From Brevipalpus yothersi (taxonomy: Eukaryota; Arthropoda; Arachnida; Trombidiformes; Tenuipalpidae), in NCBI GenBank assembly GCA_003956705.1, contig QZCP01000835.1, positions 62,001 through 126,000 on the forward strand: a DNA stretch of 64,000 nucleotides. Reading direction: 5' to 3'. The notes under the pieces are model-generated. The model had not been told where the DNA came from, searched no databases, and saw nothing but the letters and a program-made list of their open reading frames with translations. The position numbers and the translations under genes were made by a program. How positions within the stretch are numbered: the first letter of the stretch is position 1; each line of letters starts with the position of its first letter. This document shows, one piece after another, positions 1 through 11,012 of the stretch.

Positions 1-1651
1 ATCAAATTTTTTACTGGATCGAAGGTGCTTTATGGGTGATAGAGGATCTCCTTCAACGCTGATTGAATCAATCCTGGAAGAAAATAGTACAAAATCATCA
101 CATGGACTCGCAGAAAGTTTCTTACTTACTCTTTCAATTTAGAGTGAAATCTTAGACAATTTTCATGCAAACTTTTGACCAATTCTGGTCGTTTTTCTAT
201 TATATCCAGAGCAACCAGAGCAGAAGCTGCTTGTAAGGCGGGTAAAGAGGCAGAAAAACAGTAACCAAGACCAGAAAGGCGTTGATGATCAACAATAAAT
301 GAGGAACCAGCACAGAATCCACCATAAGCACTGAGTGCGTTCTCCATTGATGAAGAAATGAGATCAATTTCATCAATAGGAATTTGTAGATGTTCAGTTA
401 TCCCTTTTCCAGATGCACCAAGAACACCGAAAGAGTATGTTTCATCGACAAATAGACGAACTTTATACTTATTTTTTAGTTCAATCATCTCTCTCAGTGG
501 ACAAATATCACCATGATTGATATAGAGTCCTTCAACAACGAGAAATCTACGTGTAATCTTTGCTTTCTTTGGATTCTGGTCATTAGAGAAAGAAAAATAT
601 TTATGGTCATATGAAACACAGATAAAAAAAATTAGAAACGATACCTTAATGTCAGCGAGCTCCTGCTCTTTCAAAAGTCTATGGAGATCCTGGGCATTAT
701 TGTGTTTGAAAAATTTAACGACACTTCTTGAAGCCGCGAGTCCTTTTTGGATAGCAAAATGAACTCCTTCGTCGCAAAAAATGACATCACCAACCTTGGA
801 ATAGGCTGGTATTGCACTTGCCACAGCCGAAAATCCATAAGAATAGATGATCGCCTCTTCAACGTCCAAAAATTTGGCTAAACTTTCCTCGAGTTTAAGA
901 TGAATGTCTAAAAACAAAAATAGATGTGTGTAAGAACAATATCCATCAATCAATCAGAGAATAATATGTGTATATGTATTTTACCTAAAGTTCCATAAAA
1001 ACCTCTAGGACCACAAGTGCCAACTCCATACTTTTTAACAGCACTCAAAGATGCTTCCTCAAGGGCTTTTTCATCATTCAATCCCAGATAATTATGAGAT
1101 GCTAGGTTCAATGAACGCTTACCATCAACAACAATATATTTACCATATTTGCTGGAAACAACAACAAATACGGATAAGTGGAAGGAAATCCTCAAAATTA
1201 TCAGAGAGTAACATCAATCATCAATCGTAATCATCACTGTGACTTGCTCAAATACGCTCTTACTAGTCAATCGGATATCGATTCAGCTTGAATGAAAGAG
1301 ATAAACTTTATTGAAGCTAACCTTGAAACGATTTTGGGATTCAATGCATAATGATCTGGGGGAACTGCTGGAGCCAAAGGTTCAGGATTGAATTCATCGA
1401 TTAATCTCTGCTTTTCCTACAATAAAACGAAAAAAAAAGAAATTTCAGTTGATTGATTGAAATCATGAGAGCAAATGATATGATAAACTTACTCGCTCAG
1501 TGAATTGTCTTGGCTTCGGACGAAGTCGTTTAACAAGCGCATCAAACACATAATAAACGAGACCAATGACGGCAGCAGCCTGCATTAAAGTTGCTATTGA
1601 TGTGCCGAAAAAGATTCTCTTCAATTGATGAAGCAAACAATCAACATTCAT
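1..1651 (-). CDS. SPTLC1: Serine palmitoyltransferase subunit 1 (SPTLC1/LCB1), 3' end cut by window
   Basis: Regulatory subunit of serine palmitoyltransferase, which condenses serine with palmitoyl-CoA at the ER membrane as the first step of sphingolipid synthesis. Exons read on the minus strand: 1651-1493, 1416-1322, 1151-985, 907-645, 575-130 and 73-1 (continues outside). The first exon encodes a hydrophobic segment (about residues 17-35) matching the family's N-terminal membrane anchor. Then come the conserved NYLGL and KKYGVGTCGPRGFYGT blocks; the Cys in GTCGPRG is the residue mutated in human HSAN1. Further matches are EEAIIYSYGF, AIPAYSKVGD, FAIQKGL and DHQRLSG. The PLP lysine of the catalytic LCB2 subunit is not expected here. 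The start ATG at 1651 is chosen because the anchor begins about 15 residues later as in orthologues. The last visible codons match the family block ending ESLSPAFHL. The first seen exons and phases join without a break. Confidence 0.93.
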
Positions 1652-4219
1652 GACTCGAAAATGTGGAAATAATTTGGAGAGAAGATATAGAAAGCTATGA
1701 TAATGAAGATGAAGAAAAATAAAAACACGCAACAGTGGCTCAAGTTTGTGTATGTGTTTGCAAAGTTGCGGCAACACTCTTATAACTGTGACCAATAGAA
1801 AAAAAAATATCGCTATTATCACACTGTTACACAATTAAAACCAACACTAGTAGATTGAGGATTTTTCATCCACGCTGATAATGATGAGCCAATAATTGAT
1901 CTATCCTGACCATACAGCTCATGATGGAAACTTGTCGGTTGTCTTCCTCATCTCTCAACTTTCTTCGAGACAGAGAATCATATCGAAATCATGTACAAAA
2001 CTTATGTCACAACCACAGTTTAGTTTCTAATCTGTGGTCACAACATCAAAAAAAAAATGTTTCCCATCACCGGCATGAGCACACCTTCATCCGTTTCAAT
2101 ATACATTATTTCATTTATCACTGCGCGGTTTTCAAACGCATATTTCCACCAGGATAGGGTGTGTGTGTGATGTGAAAGAATTTCTGGGTATATTTTTCAT
2201 GGGATCCTGGTGGTGAGAGGATTGATGGTCAAAAAATTCTGGGAACAAAATTTCTCGAGAATAGAGATCATTGAGAGCGAAGACGGGGTCAAAGAGAGGC
2301 CAAGTTGAAAGTCAGTATTCGATCTGGGACTGAAATGTTGAAAATTCATATGCCATAGACATTGTGTATTTCTATCTTGAGACTAACGCAATACTGCATG
2401 ATAAGACTTGATGGATGTGTAATTTTTGATTCCTGAATCACGAATAGAGAGCTGATTTATACCATATTCTTGAATTCAACTTTATATTATTAAGATTTCT
2501 GATGCAAGAGTCCCAAGTAATGTTTTCCATCGATAAGATCCATTTGCATACATCTGTGGCTGACTTATTGTCTAAAAAGTTAAATGAGAAATGGGTGCTC
2601 TTCTTGATAGATTCATTTGATTTGAATTGAATTAACAAGAGAAAATCTTTTTAAATGTCGAGATCATTAGATTTGAATAGACTAGCAAGTGTCTGAAAGT
2701 CATACAAGTATCTGTCTGTCTGATCTGGAGATCTGAAGCTTTTCGAATTTAATTGTGAAAGCTTTCATGGAACCCCTAACTGCTGAACCGCCAATGCGCT
2801 GAAAGTTTGCCAGATAAAAGGCTTGAACAGTCTCATCAGTGATACACCCATGAAACGAGATCAAGAAAAATTAAAATGGTGCACCGGTTTTCCCAGTGGT
2901 CTTGTGGGTCATTGAGCCACAGAAGATGATGAAGAAGGAGAAAGAGAGAGAGATGGGAACGCCTTTAAGATGCTGGTTGCCGAGAATGAATATGAATACT
3001 GACCATCAAAAGTAATTTCCTTCTTCAATTACCCTAATCGAAAAAAAAGGTCTCAGTTACCATGGGAAAAGCATGAAGAAACAGGTGATCTACCTTCTCT
3101 TCACTTTTTTGTGCAACCTCATCACATGCAAATTATTATTTTCATATTTTTCAATCATTCATTAAAAGTGAAAGCTACACCACGTACACACGTTGCAGCG
3201 CCACTTCATGTCGAGAGCATTTTTCTTTCACTACACCAACTTGTTACGCTGATCACAAAAATGTGGTCAACTAATCACGGACATCAGATGGAAGAGCTTC
3301 TCACAGAATACTGTTTTCACTCTGATTTCCATTGATCTTGGAGGGAGGCTAGCTTGTTGGACTGCTGAGTTGGAAGATGAGACTGAGATGTTGAGAAAGA
3401 GGCCATGTTTCGGATTCCATCATATCAGCTGGAGGCTGAATAGACATTCACCGATGAGAAAGGAAGGAAAAATATTTTCGCTCTTTGCTTTGCCAATGAT
3501 GATGATGGTGATTCGCGAGCCAGAAGACACGAAAAGACGATTTAAAGACAAAGTATATTTAAATAGGATTTAAGTTTGCTAGAGAGAAAGAAAATTGAAG
3601 ATGATAAATGTTCACAGGATTCGGAGGGACAAAGATGACCAATTACAGGATGTATGAAGAAGAAAAAAGAAAGTTCCCGCGTAGATGAAAGAAAAAAAAC
3701 GAGATGAAAGAGATTGGTTTATCATTATGAACAGAATTGTTTCACAGAAGTCGCATTGCTTGGATCTCGCACATAAGATGATTTCATGATAATCAGGAAT
3801 TGGAAAAAGAAAAGCAAGAGGGAGAGAGAAAAATTTTGAACTCAAATCCACATAGGATGCATGAATATACCATACTTGTGAGTTGAACAGTTCACCATAC
3901 TGTTTAATCGAATCGGTTGCATGACATGGAAGTGACAGTACAAAGAGATAAAAGATAATCAACTTTCCTACAGGTTGCCCGCAAGAATGAAACAGTCAAA
4001 ATGAATGGATGAACAAATCATTTCCTCTTCTCTCCTCGGTGAACACCAAATCTTTCCTCTTCGATGATCAATTGGAAACTAATCAAACTGGTGTGTGATC
4101 CATTTGGGCGTATATTCATTGATTTTTGTTTTCGCTCATCTGTTCGTTTGTAATTGGTTGAATTTGTTGAGTAATTGTGTGCCACGATAGTGCGTATGTT
4201 TTCGAAATGATGATTACTT
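1652..4219. other. Intergenic, SPTLC1 5' flank and CtBP 3' flank
   Basis: About 2.6 kb between two minus-strand genes. I see no protein family match, no tRNA and no clear repeat beyond short A/T- and GT-rich runs. Short open frames occur in both directions, but they start without an ATG or lack any conserved motif. The CtBP 3' UTR and the SPTLC1 promoter must lie here. Confidence 0.6.
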
Positions 4220-6532
4220 TCAATGAAGTTCAGAACTTTCAGGCTTGGGAGTCAACTGGACTGCTTCTTGGAGGGTTGAATGAGGGGTTGAATGTGCCGC
4301 GGAAGCTACTCCTGGGGCACCTTGGGGTAAATTGTCAAGCGTCGTTGAGTGAGGAGCCATTGCTTGATGAAAATTGTATCCCGTGGACCCGTTTAAAGTG
4401 TCATATGCAGTGGGCATAAAATACTCCTTGTTAACACAATTACGCAATTGGTCGGGAATTCTTCCAACGATGGCCCTTCGGATTTCGGTAGCGGCCATTT
4501 CACGCAGCTCAGTACAACTAGCCTCGCTATACCATGCGGCATGAGGCGTTATTATCAAGTTGGGAGCGTCTTTCAGAGGACCTGATAGATGAGAAACAAT
4601 GAAATGAGTATTAAAGAGTAAACATAGAGCTTAAGTGAGATAAAAAGCAAAAATTCTTATGAAACAAAAATGAATCAATTAGAAGCAGAATGTTTCAGAG
4701 ATGAATTGAGTAGGTGTGTGCTCAGAGAATCGAGGGAGCAGTTCAAGTGCATATCAGATTGAGATCTAAATTCAATCAAAGACATAACAAGATAAGCTAG
4801 CTAATAGAATAGATAAAATATTTGGAATGATTGAAATTTGATGCTCACCACTCATAGGATTATATGGCTCGCTTTCCTGAACATCAAGTGCAGCAGCTCG
4901 TATTCTTCCATCTTTCAATGCCTGAGCCAACGCATTTTCATCAACTAAACCTCCACGGGCTGTATTTATCAGGAAGGCACCTGTGAGAAACAAAGATCAC
5001 GTCGATGAGCAATCAAAAGGAGTAAAAATATTTGAAGGAATCAAGTGTAGATAAACTAACCTGGCCGCATCTGTTTTATGGTGAATTCATTAATTAAATG
5101 ATGGTTGTGTTCATTAAGAGTACAATGTAAGGATACACAATCACTTTGATACAGCAAGTCTTGCAGAGTGTAAACACGAGTCAATCCCAAAGATTTCTCA
5201 ATACCATCGGGTAAATATGGGTCATAAAATATAACAGTGAAACCGAATGCCCTGGCTCTTAATGCAACAGCGGTACCAATGCGTCCTGTCAAAAAAGAAA
5301 GCATTAGTTAGTCATAGAGGCAATCCAAAATACCGGTTCTCAATTGGATGTCCGAAAATATGCATACCAAGTCCGACAATTCCTAATGTATCACCACGAA
5401 TACGAGCACACCCTGCAGCAGCTTCACGAATTTGTTCAGGGCCTTGGAATTTTTTACCCTCGCGGACCAAATTAGCTAGCCAATATGTCCTCCTATATAA
5501 GTTTAGAATTAAACAAAGGGTTGCATCTGCTACTTCTTCCACACCATATCCAGGGACGTTGCAAACCGCAATTCCTATAAAAAAGAACGAAATAATCACA
5601 TGTAAATGAGAAGAATTTGTTGAGGAATGTGATCAATTGATTTCAGTCGGCAAGGAAATGAGCAAGAACTCCGTTCACTTACCAAGCTCTCCGGCTGCTT
5701 TGATGTCAACATTATCAACACCAGATCCAATTCTAACAATGATACGAAGTGCCTTAAATTTGTCGAGATCATCTTTTGTAAGTGTGATGGTATGCCACAT
5801 AAGAGCTCCAACAGCTTCATTCAAAACTTTCTCGTGAATTTCTTGGGTTGATTGGGCGTCACAGAAGGCAACTGTTGCAACATCCTTCAATATTGGCATC
5901 TCAACTGAGCAATCCCGTCCATCAAGTAGGGCAACCAAGGGTCTAGCATGCATCGGTCCATTTGATATGGGACCTCGTCCTCCAACTGTATATCCAGGGT
6001 GAAAAAAGGTATCAGGGTGGAGGTGAGAGGCGAGAAAAGAAAGAGAGGAGAGAGGAGAAGCGAGAGAGAGAGAGAGAGAGAGAGAGAAGGGAAGGGAAAG
6101 CAGTAGTAAGAAGGTAAGAAGAAAGAGAAAGAGAAGATATGAGAAATACAGGAAGCAGTGAACAAACAAAGCACAGATGTGTGTGCATGTAAGATGTGGA
6201 CAATAAGGAAGAGATATTAATACAACAAGATACATCAAAGATATGGGAGAGAGAGAGAAAAAAAAGAAAAGAAAGAAAATAGAGTAGTATCAGATGTTGG
6301 TGTGGGAAAGATGGGCAACGTGCACATCTCTATTCACATCACACACAAACACCGATCGCCCTTAATCGTTTACAGTATAGCTTAGATGGACAATAAGGGA
6401 GCTCAATCAATTTTGAACAGTAGTTGACAATTAGAGTAAACTAATATCTCGAGACAATCCTATCACCATCATCAATACAAATCACAGTGATTACTTACGG
6501 GCTCTTTTGAGTGGCTTCTTTTTGGTGTCCAT
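4220..6532 (-). CDS. CtBP: C-terminal-binding protein, NAD(H)-dependent transcriptional corepressor
   Basis: Nuclear corepressor of the D-isomer-specific 2-hydroxyacid dehydrogenase fold that bridges PxDLS-motif repressors to chromatin-modifying complexes. Exons: 6532-6499, 5985-5683, 5574-5368, 5285-5061, 4980-4849, 4581-4220; together 1263 bp, 420 aa. The first exon encodes only MDTKKKPLKRA. Exon 2 opens the core with RPLVALLDGRDC and VAFCDAQST, followed by RIGSG. The Rossmann GxGxxG is split by an intron (GIVGL/GRIG). Catalytic Arg lies in NTARGGLVDE, Glu in LDVQESEP and His in PHAAWYSE. CNVPGYGVEEVAD and MWHT resemble insect CtBP more than the vertebrate paralogues. The C-terminal tail after NCVNKEYF is short (about 70 aa), Ala/Pro/Ser/His-rich and ends SSELH. 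Intron 1 holds a (GA)n tract. It is divergently arranged with the GATA gene. Confidence 0.96.
6061..6088. repeat. (GA)n microsatellite in CtBP intron 1
   Basis: A near-perfect GA dinucleotide run, in a wider purine-rich stretch (about 6030-6130) upstream of the 3' splice site of intron 1. Confidence 0.9.
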
Positions 6533-7977
6533 TTCGTTGCAGAGAAGATGGATGAAGAAGAAGAAGGAGAAGAAGAAAAATCAAACGCTGATGTTGACGA
6601 TACTGGAGATGATCTAGTGAATGTTGTTACCACAATTACGGATTGATCTCGTTGGTTGGCGCTGAGAAGTGTATATATGTATGTTTGGTGTGGAAAGAAG
6701 AAGAATAAGAATTGTTAATTACTCGCTCTCTCTTCCTTCGTCTTTCTCACTGATGTATGAAGACACATATATATGTAAGTGTGTGTGTGTAGACCAAATT
6801 GACCAGATATACAGTGAGATGGGAGATGATCAATTATCAATCAAAGCAAGATTATTTTAAAACGGAAGTGGTAGTAGTAGTAGAATGAAGACGAGAGGGA
6901 GAGAGCAAATCAAAATGGGAAACTCGGTGAAAAATGATAAGAATCCAGTGAATGAACTGTCTTAAAAAAAACACGATTACAATATATGCTCATCAAATCG
7001 CTTCTCTCTCTCTCTCACTCATACACACACACACCACACAATTGGGCCAGACTTTTATCCTCTCTCTCTCTCTCTTATTTCGCCTTCTTTGTGTGCAGGA
7101 GGAAGAAGACTTGCGCTGCTGGGGGGAGGCAGCAGAGCTCCTGGATTCTCTCTCTCTTGCCCGAGCGTGAATGAGCTATGCTATGCTGTTGGACTCGGCG
7201 GCAGAAAAGAGAGAGAGAGAGAGAGAGCGGTGACCACTAGAACTAGAACTTCTTGGCTTCAATATTCATCAGATACATATACACACATTTCCCTTCTTCT
7301 TCTTCTGTACTTTTTAGGCTTTATACTACACACTTTGGCTGGATTTCTTGCTCTCTGCCTTCTTCTCTCTCTGACTAGAGAGATACCTCTCTCTCTCTTT
7401 TCACATGAGGTGATGAGATAATCATTTGTAAGGACATACATCTACATATTATCACCATGTCATCATGATATTTGATTCAACGTGGACACACACATATATA
7501 TATTTGTGTAATTCACAATACATTATCCACTTACCTTAGGAACAAAATCACTGAATCACTTTAAAATCAAATCAATTAATTTTTCTGTCATCGAAAAGAA
7601 GAGAACAGAACAAGAAAATGTGGTGGCAGCACTGCGGCGAGACAATTTTGAAGCGCAAACGCTAGAGGACGACACTTATGCCGGTTTCGAAAAAAATCAA
7701 ATTCTTTTTGCTTGAAATTGAAAAAGTTTCGAAAGTTGAACTAGAAGAAGAGAGAAATGATATTTTCGATTATGGTCAGGAGAAAAAGTTTTTTTTCCTC
7801 TATTATTCGAGATTATACAAAATGAAAATGATACAAAAATTTTGGTGGTACAAAAAAATATACACATTATGTTGATCATATGATGAGATTCTCTTTCTTT
7901 TTTTCTCTCTCTCTCTCTTTCTCTCCTATATTCCCCTATATTATCTTATCTCTATTTTATATCCCATAGTTCGCTCA

Positions 7978-8061
<84 letters not shown>

Positions 8062-8585
8062 GTCTCTCTCTCTCTCTCTTTCTTTCTTTCCCTCTCTTTC
8101 ACTCTCTTTCTCACTCTCTCTTTCTCCCTCTCCAACTTAATTGCTCTAATTGTCGAGGTTAGAGCGAACCGCCCCGAGATACTTGACTTTTATCATCAGT
8201 CACCATGGATGGTAAGCAAATAGATCCAAAGTCCATTTTTGCCAATCCGTTGTCCAAAGTTTCATAGGCTTTTTGATGTTTCTTTCTCTCTCTCTCTCTC
8301 TCTCTCACTCGTCGGTATTGTATAGTTTTTAGTTTGCAATCATTTTCTGTCGATTTTTCCCACTACTCAGATCATCATTTCGAATTTCTCTCTCACCGTT
8401 TGCATCAACGCTGTTTCATAACTAACTTCGATATACATTTGAGAAATATTGTATTAATTGATCTTTAGAGTTTTTCTTGCAAGTGTGGAATCCAGTACTC
8501 TGTTGGTGTATCTTTTGTCAATCATTTATGTGTTCAATCGAGCATTCCGAGGAATATACATCGTGATCTCAAGTTATCGAACACC
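6533..8585. other. Divergent upstream region shared by CtBP (-) and GATA (+)
   Basis: About 2 kb between the two start codons. It is rich in (GA)/(TC) runs (7208-7228, around 7060-7076, 7981-8055, 8284-8306), which on either strand resemble GAGA-type elements. An ATG followed almost at once by a donor (ATGGATG/GTAAGC at about 8205-8217) could be the end of an upstream GATA exon. I found no acceptor that joins it in frame to the GATA coding exon, so it may be a 5' UTR exon with a short upstream ORF. No other gene is seen. Confidence 0.5.
7981..8130. repeat. (TC)n microsatellite upstream of GATA gene
   Basis: A pure TC run from 7981 to about 8055, followed by interrupted TC/TTTC repeats to about 8130, in the 5' flank of the GATA gene. 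The longest uninterrupted dinucleotide tract on this side of the window. Confidence 0.95.
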
Positions 8586-9037
8586 ATGAACGACTGTGTA
8601 AGGAGCCATCATCAAGCCTCCACTGATGATCATCACACTCCTTCACAATCGAATCAATCACAGCAGCAGCAATCACAAGCCCAATCACAACCACAAGCAC
8701 AATCGAATCAACAGCAGCAACAGCAACAACAACCACCTCCACCACCACCACCACCTCAATTATCAGTTACTCATCAAGCTCATCTCGAAGCTGCGAGCCA
8801 TAATTATTTCGTTACTCTGGACTCATATCCAACTTACGTTAGCTATGCAGACAATCTCGCCTGGAATGGCTCAGCAGCCTATAGTCAATTTCAAACTACT
8901 CCTGACTTGGGACCAGGTCCCACCATGAATACCATTGTTGCACCCGATTTGAAGCAACATTTTTCTGATATGAAGCCTCATGTACAAGGTAAGGAATTTA
9001 AATTTGATACAGAAAAATGAGAATAAAAGAAGGTGAA

Positions 9038-9072
<35 letters not shown>

Positions 9073-10004
9073 AGGATAAAGTTTGAAATGTCTTCGAACT
9101 CAAAATTCAACAGTACGAGTGTGTATATGTATGTGTGTGTGTGCATATTTGCTATCTTTGCTCTTACTTTACCCACAAGTGTTTAAAGATCAAAGTCTGA
9201 AACATTTTTCACCATGTTTATTTTGTTTCTTTTCTTTTCCTCTCTCTCTCTTTCTTTCTTTCTTTCTCTCTCTCTCTGTCTCACTTGATATTCTCAAAAA
9301 TGTTCACCCTCTTCACCTCTCCATCGGTATTGGTTTGGACACTTTTTCGAACTCCGTAAACACACACTGATTTGTGAAATTGGTTACAACTTACGGACTG
9401 GCTGAATTATGCTCTCTCATCGCCATCGGTCCAAAAAGAATATACCTACGAGAGTCGAGAGTGTGTCAATTGTGGTGCTATGCAAACTCCATTATGGCGT
9501 CGTGATGGTACAGGCCATTATCTGTGTAACGCATGTGGACTGTATAATAAGAGTAATGGACTCAATCGGCCGCCAATAAAGCCAAACAAAAAAATTCCCA
9601 ATAATCGACGAGCTGGACTCTCATGTTCCAATTGTGGTACCGCACAGACAACCCTGTGGAGAAGAAATGTAGAAGGTGCACCAGTGTGCAATGCATGTGG
9701 ATTGTATTACAAATTGCATGGTGTCAATCGTCCGATGACAATGAAGAAAGATGGCATTCAAACTAGAAAACGAAGGCCAAAAAATCCTTCCACATCATCG
9801 TCATCATCATCAACACTCTCTCTTAATGGTTCTTCACTTCAGTCTCAAACACTGAACGATACAGTTTCCACCCAATCTATCAATGAAACTGTATCATCTT
9901 ATGAAAAATCTTTCGCAGCTAATGCTATCTATAGTACCTGTGGAGATGTTTTCTCCAAACCTTCTGAAACTCGAGAAAATTGTACCAATGAGCTAGCACA
10001 CTAA
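8586..10004 (+). CDS. Two-finger GATA transcription factor
   Basis: Sequence-specific activator/repressor binding WGATAR sites in the nucleus. Two coding exons, 8586-8988 and 9439-10004, join in phase (403+566 bp) to give 322 aa. The first exon encodes a Gln-rich then polyproline N-terminus (about residues 20-58) and an activation region. The second carries two CX2CX17CX2C zinc fingers: CVNC...CNAC (finger 1, with PLWRRDGTGHYL) and CSNC...CNAC (finger 2, with TLWRRNVEGAPV), followed by the basic tail QTRKRRPK. This matches the GATA1-6/pannier class. The short length and sparse N-terminus do not let me choose between the paralogues. The C-terminus is Ser/Thr-rich. The intron holds (GA)n and TTTC repeats. 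The start is the first ATG in this frame with a good upstream context (CACCATGA); an earlier coding exon cannot be excluded. Confidence 0.93.
9037..9073. repeat. (GA)n microsatellite in GATA intron
   Basis: An interrupted GA run just after the donor site of the single intron of the GATA gene. A TTTC-rich run follows at about 9238-9282. Confidence 0.85.
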
Positions 10005-10318
10005 ACATATCTCACATCAATTGGATAATATTGATAGATTAGGACCACGAATTAACATCATCTTTTTTGAATCATAATTCCCCCAGGGCCAAGTGAAAAA
10101 AGGCAAGTGAGCCAAAATGAGGATCAAGAGAAGAGAGAAGAGAGAGAGAGATGAGCAAAACTCAAGAGAGAGAGAAAGAGAGGAAGCCACTTGTTAAGCA
10201 ACGCTCTGCCAGTCTGATTGTTTTTGACGCATACTAATAACTACGATTAATCAATTCATCCATTTCAATTATTTTGGAACAATAATAATGATATCTGACG
10301 AATCATTTTCATATCGAT

Positions 10319-10324
10319 AATAAA
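10319..10324 (+). other. Candidate polyadenylation signal for GATA gene
   Basis: AATAAA hexamer about 315 bases after the GATA stop codon. It is the first such hexamer downstream that I noticed. It lies before the duplicated exon fragment, so that fragment would fall outside a transcript ended here. Confidence 0.4.
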
Positions 10325-10425
10325 AACCTGATATCAAAGTAGTGAGCACAAATTGTGCTCATGTTATATCCTTCGCATAACCTCCAGGTTTGATTCATAG
10401 TACACCTTGTTCTTCTTGTGTGAAT

Positions 10426-10593
10426 AGTTACTCATCAAGCTCATCTCGAAGCTGCCAGCCATAATTATTTCGTTACTCTGGACTCATATCCAACTTACGT
10501 TAGCTATGCAGACAATCCCGTCTGGAATGGCTCAACAGCCTATAGTCAATTTCGAACTACTTCTGACTTGAGACCAGGTCCCACCATGAATAC
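10426..10593 (+). pseudogene. Duplicated internal fragment of GATA coding exon 1
   Basis: 168 bp that match GATA exon 1 positions 8765-8932 with 7 mismatches by eye and no indels. The copy begins and ends inside the source exon, so no splice junction was used. Six of the seven differences change the amino acid (L>P, A>V, A>T, Q>R, P>S, G>R), as expected for a sequence without constraint. A stop codon (TGA) lies just upstream in the same frame. A pyrimidine-rich stretch ending in AG precedes it, but I see no matching donor. Confidence 0.85.
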
Positions 10594-11012
10594 TTCACAT
10601 TTCACACTGTTCTTGAAGGATACATCAAGTTCTCATGGAATGAGAGAAGTATCTCATTTATATTTCTATATATATATATATATTTATATACTTGAGTATC
10701 AAGACTTGATTTCTATATTCAAGATCTCTTGAATATGGACAGTTTTTGAAACAAGGCAAGATCAATTGGCTTGTAAGCCATGAATTCGGAGTGAAAACCT
10801 TTGTTTAGCTTAGAATAGATCATAGTCAGTGATCACCAACCAAAACATATTCCAGTCAAGTTAGAGAAGTTTCTCTCATGATATTGTAGATGAAGAGAAG
10901 AGACCACGTGTTCCATGCTGAACGAAGAGCTTTTGAGGAGAAAAACTGAGGAGATTCTCCCTTCCGTGATGCTAGCTATTGGATGTTATGAGGGCTTGAG
11001 ATAGTAGCCCTA

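Noticed and set aside
3612..3962. Minus-strand frame of 116 codons with a signal-peptide-like start
   Set aside because: It begins on TTG, not ATG, has no conserved motif and no supporting structure.
8205..8217. First coding exon of the GATA gene (ATGGATG followed by GTAAGC)
   Set aside because: None of the downstream acceptors I tested joins it in frame to the GATA coding exon; it may be a 5' UTR exon but cannot be called coding.
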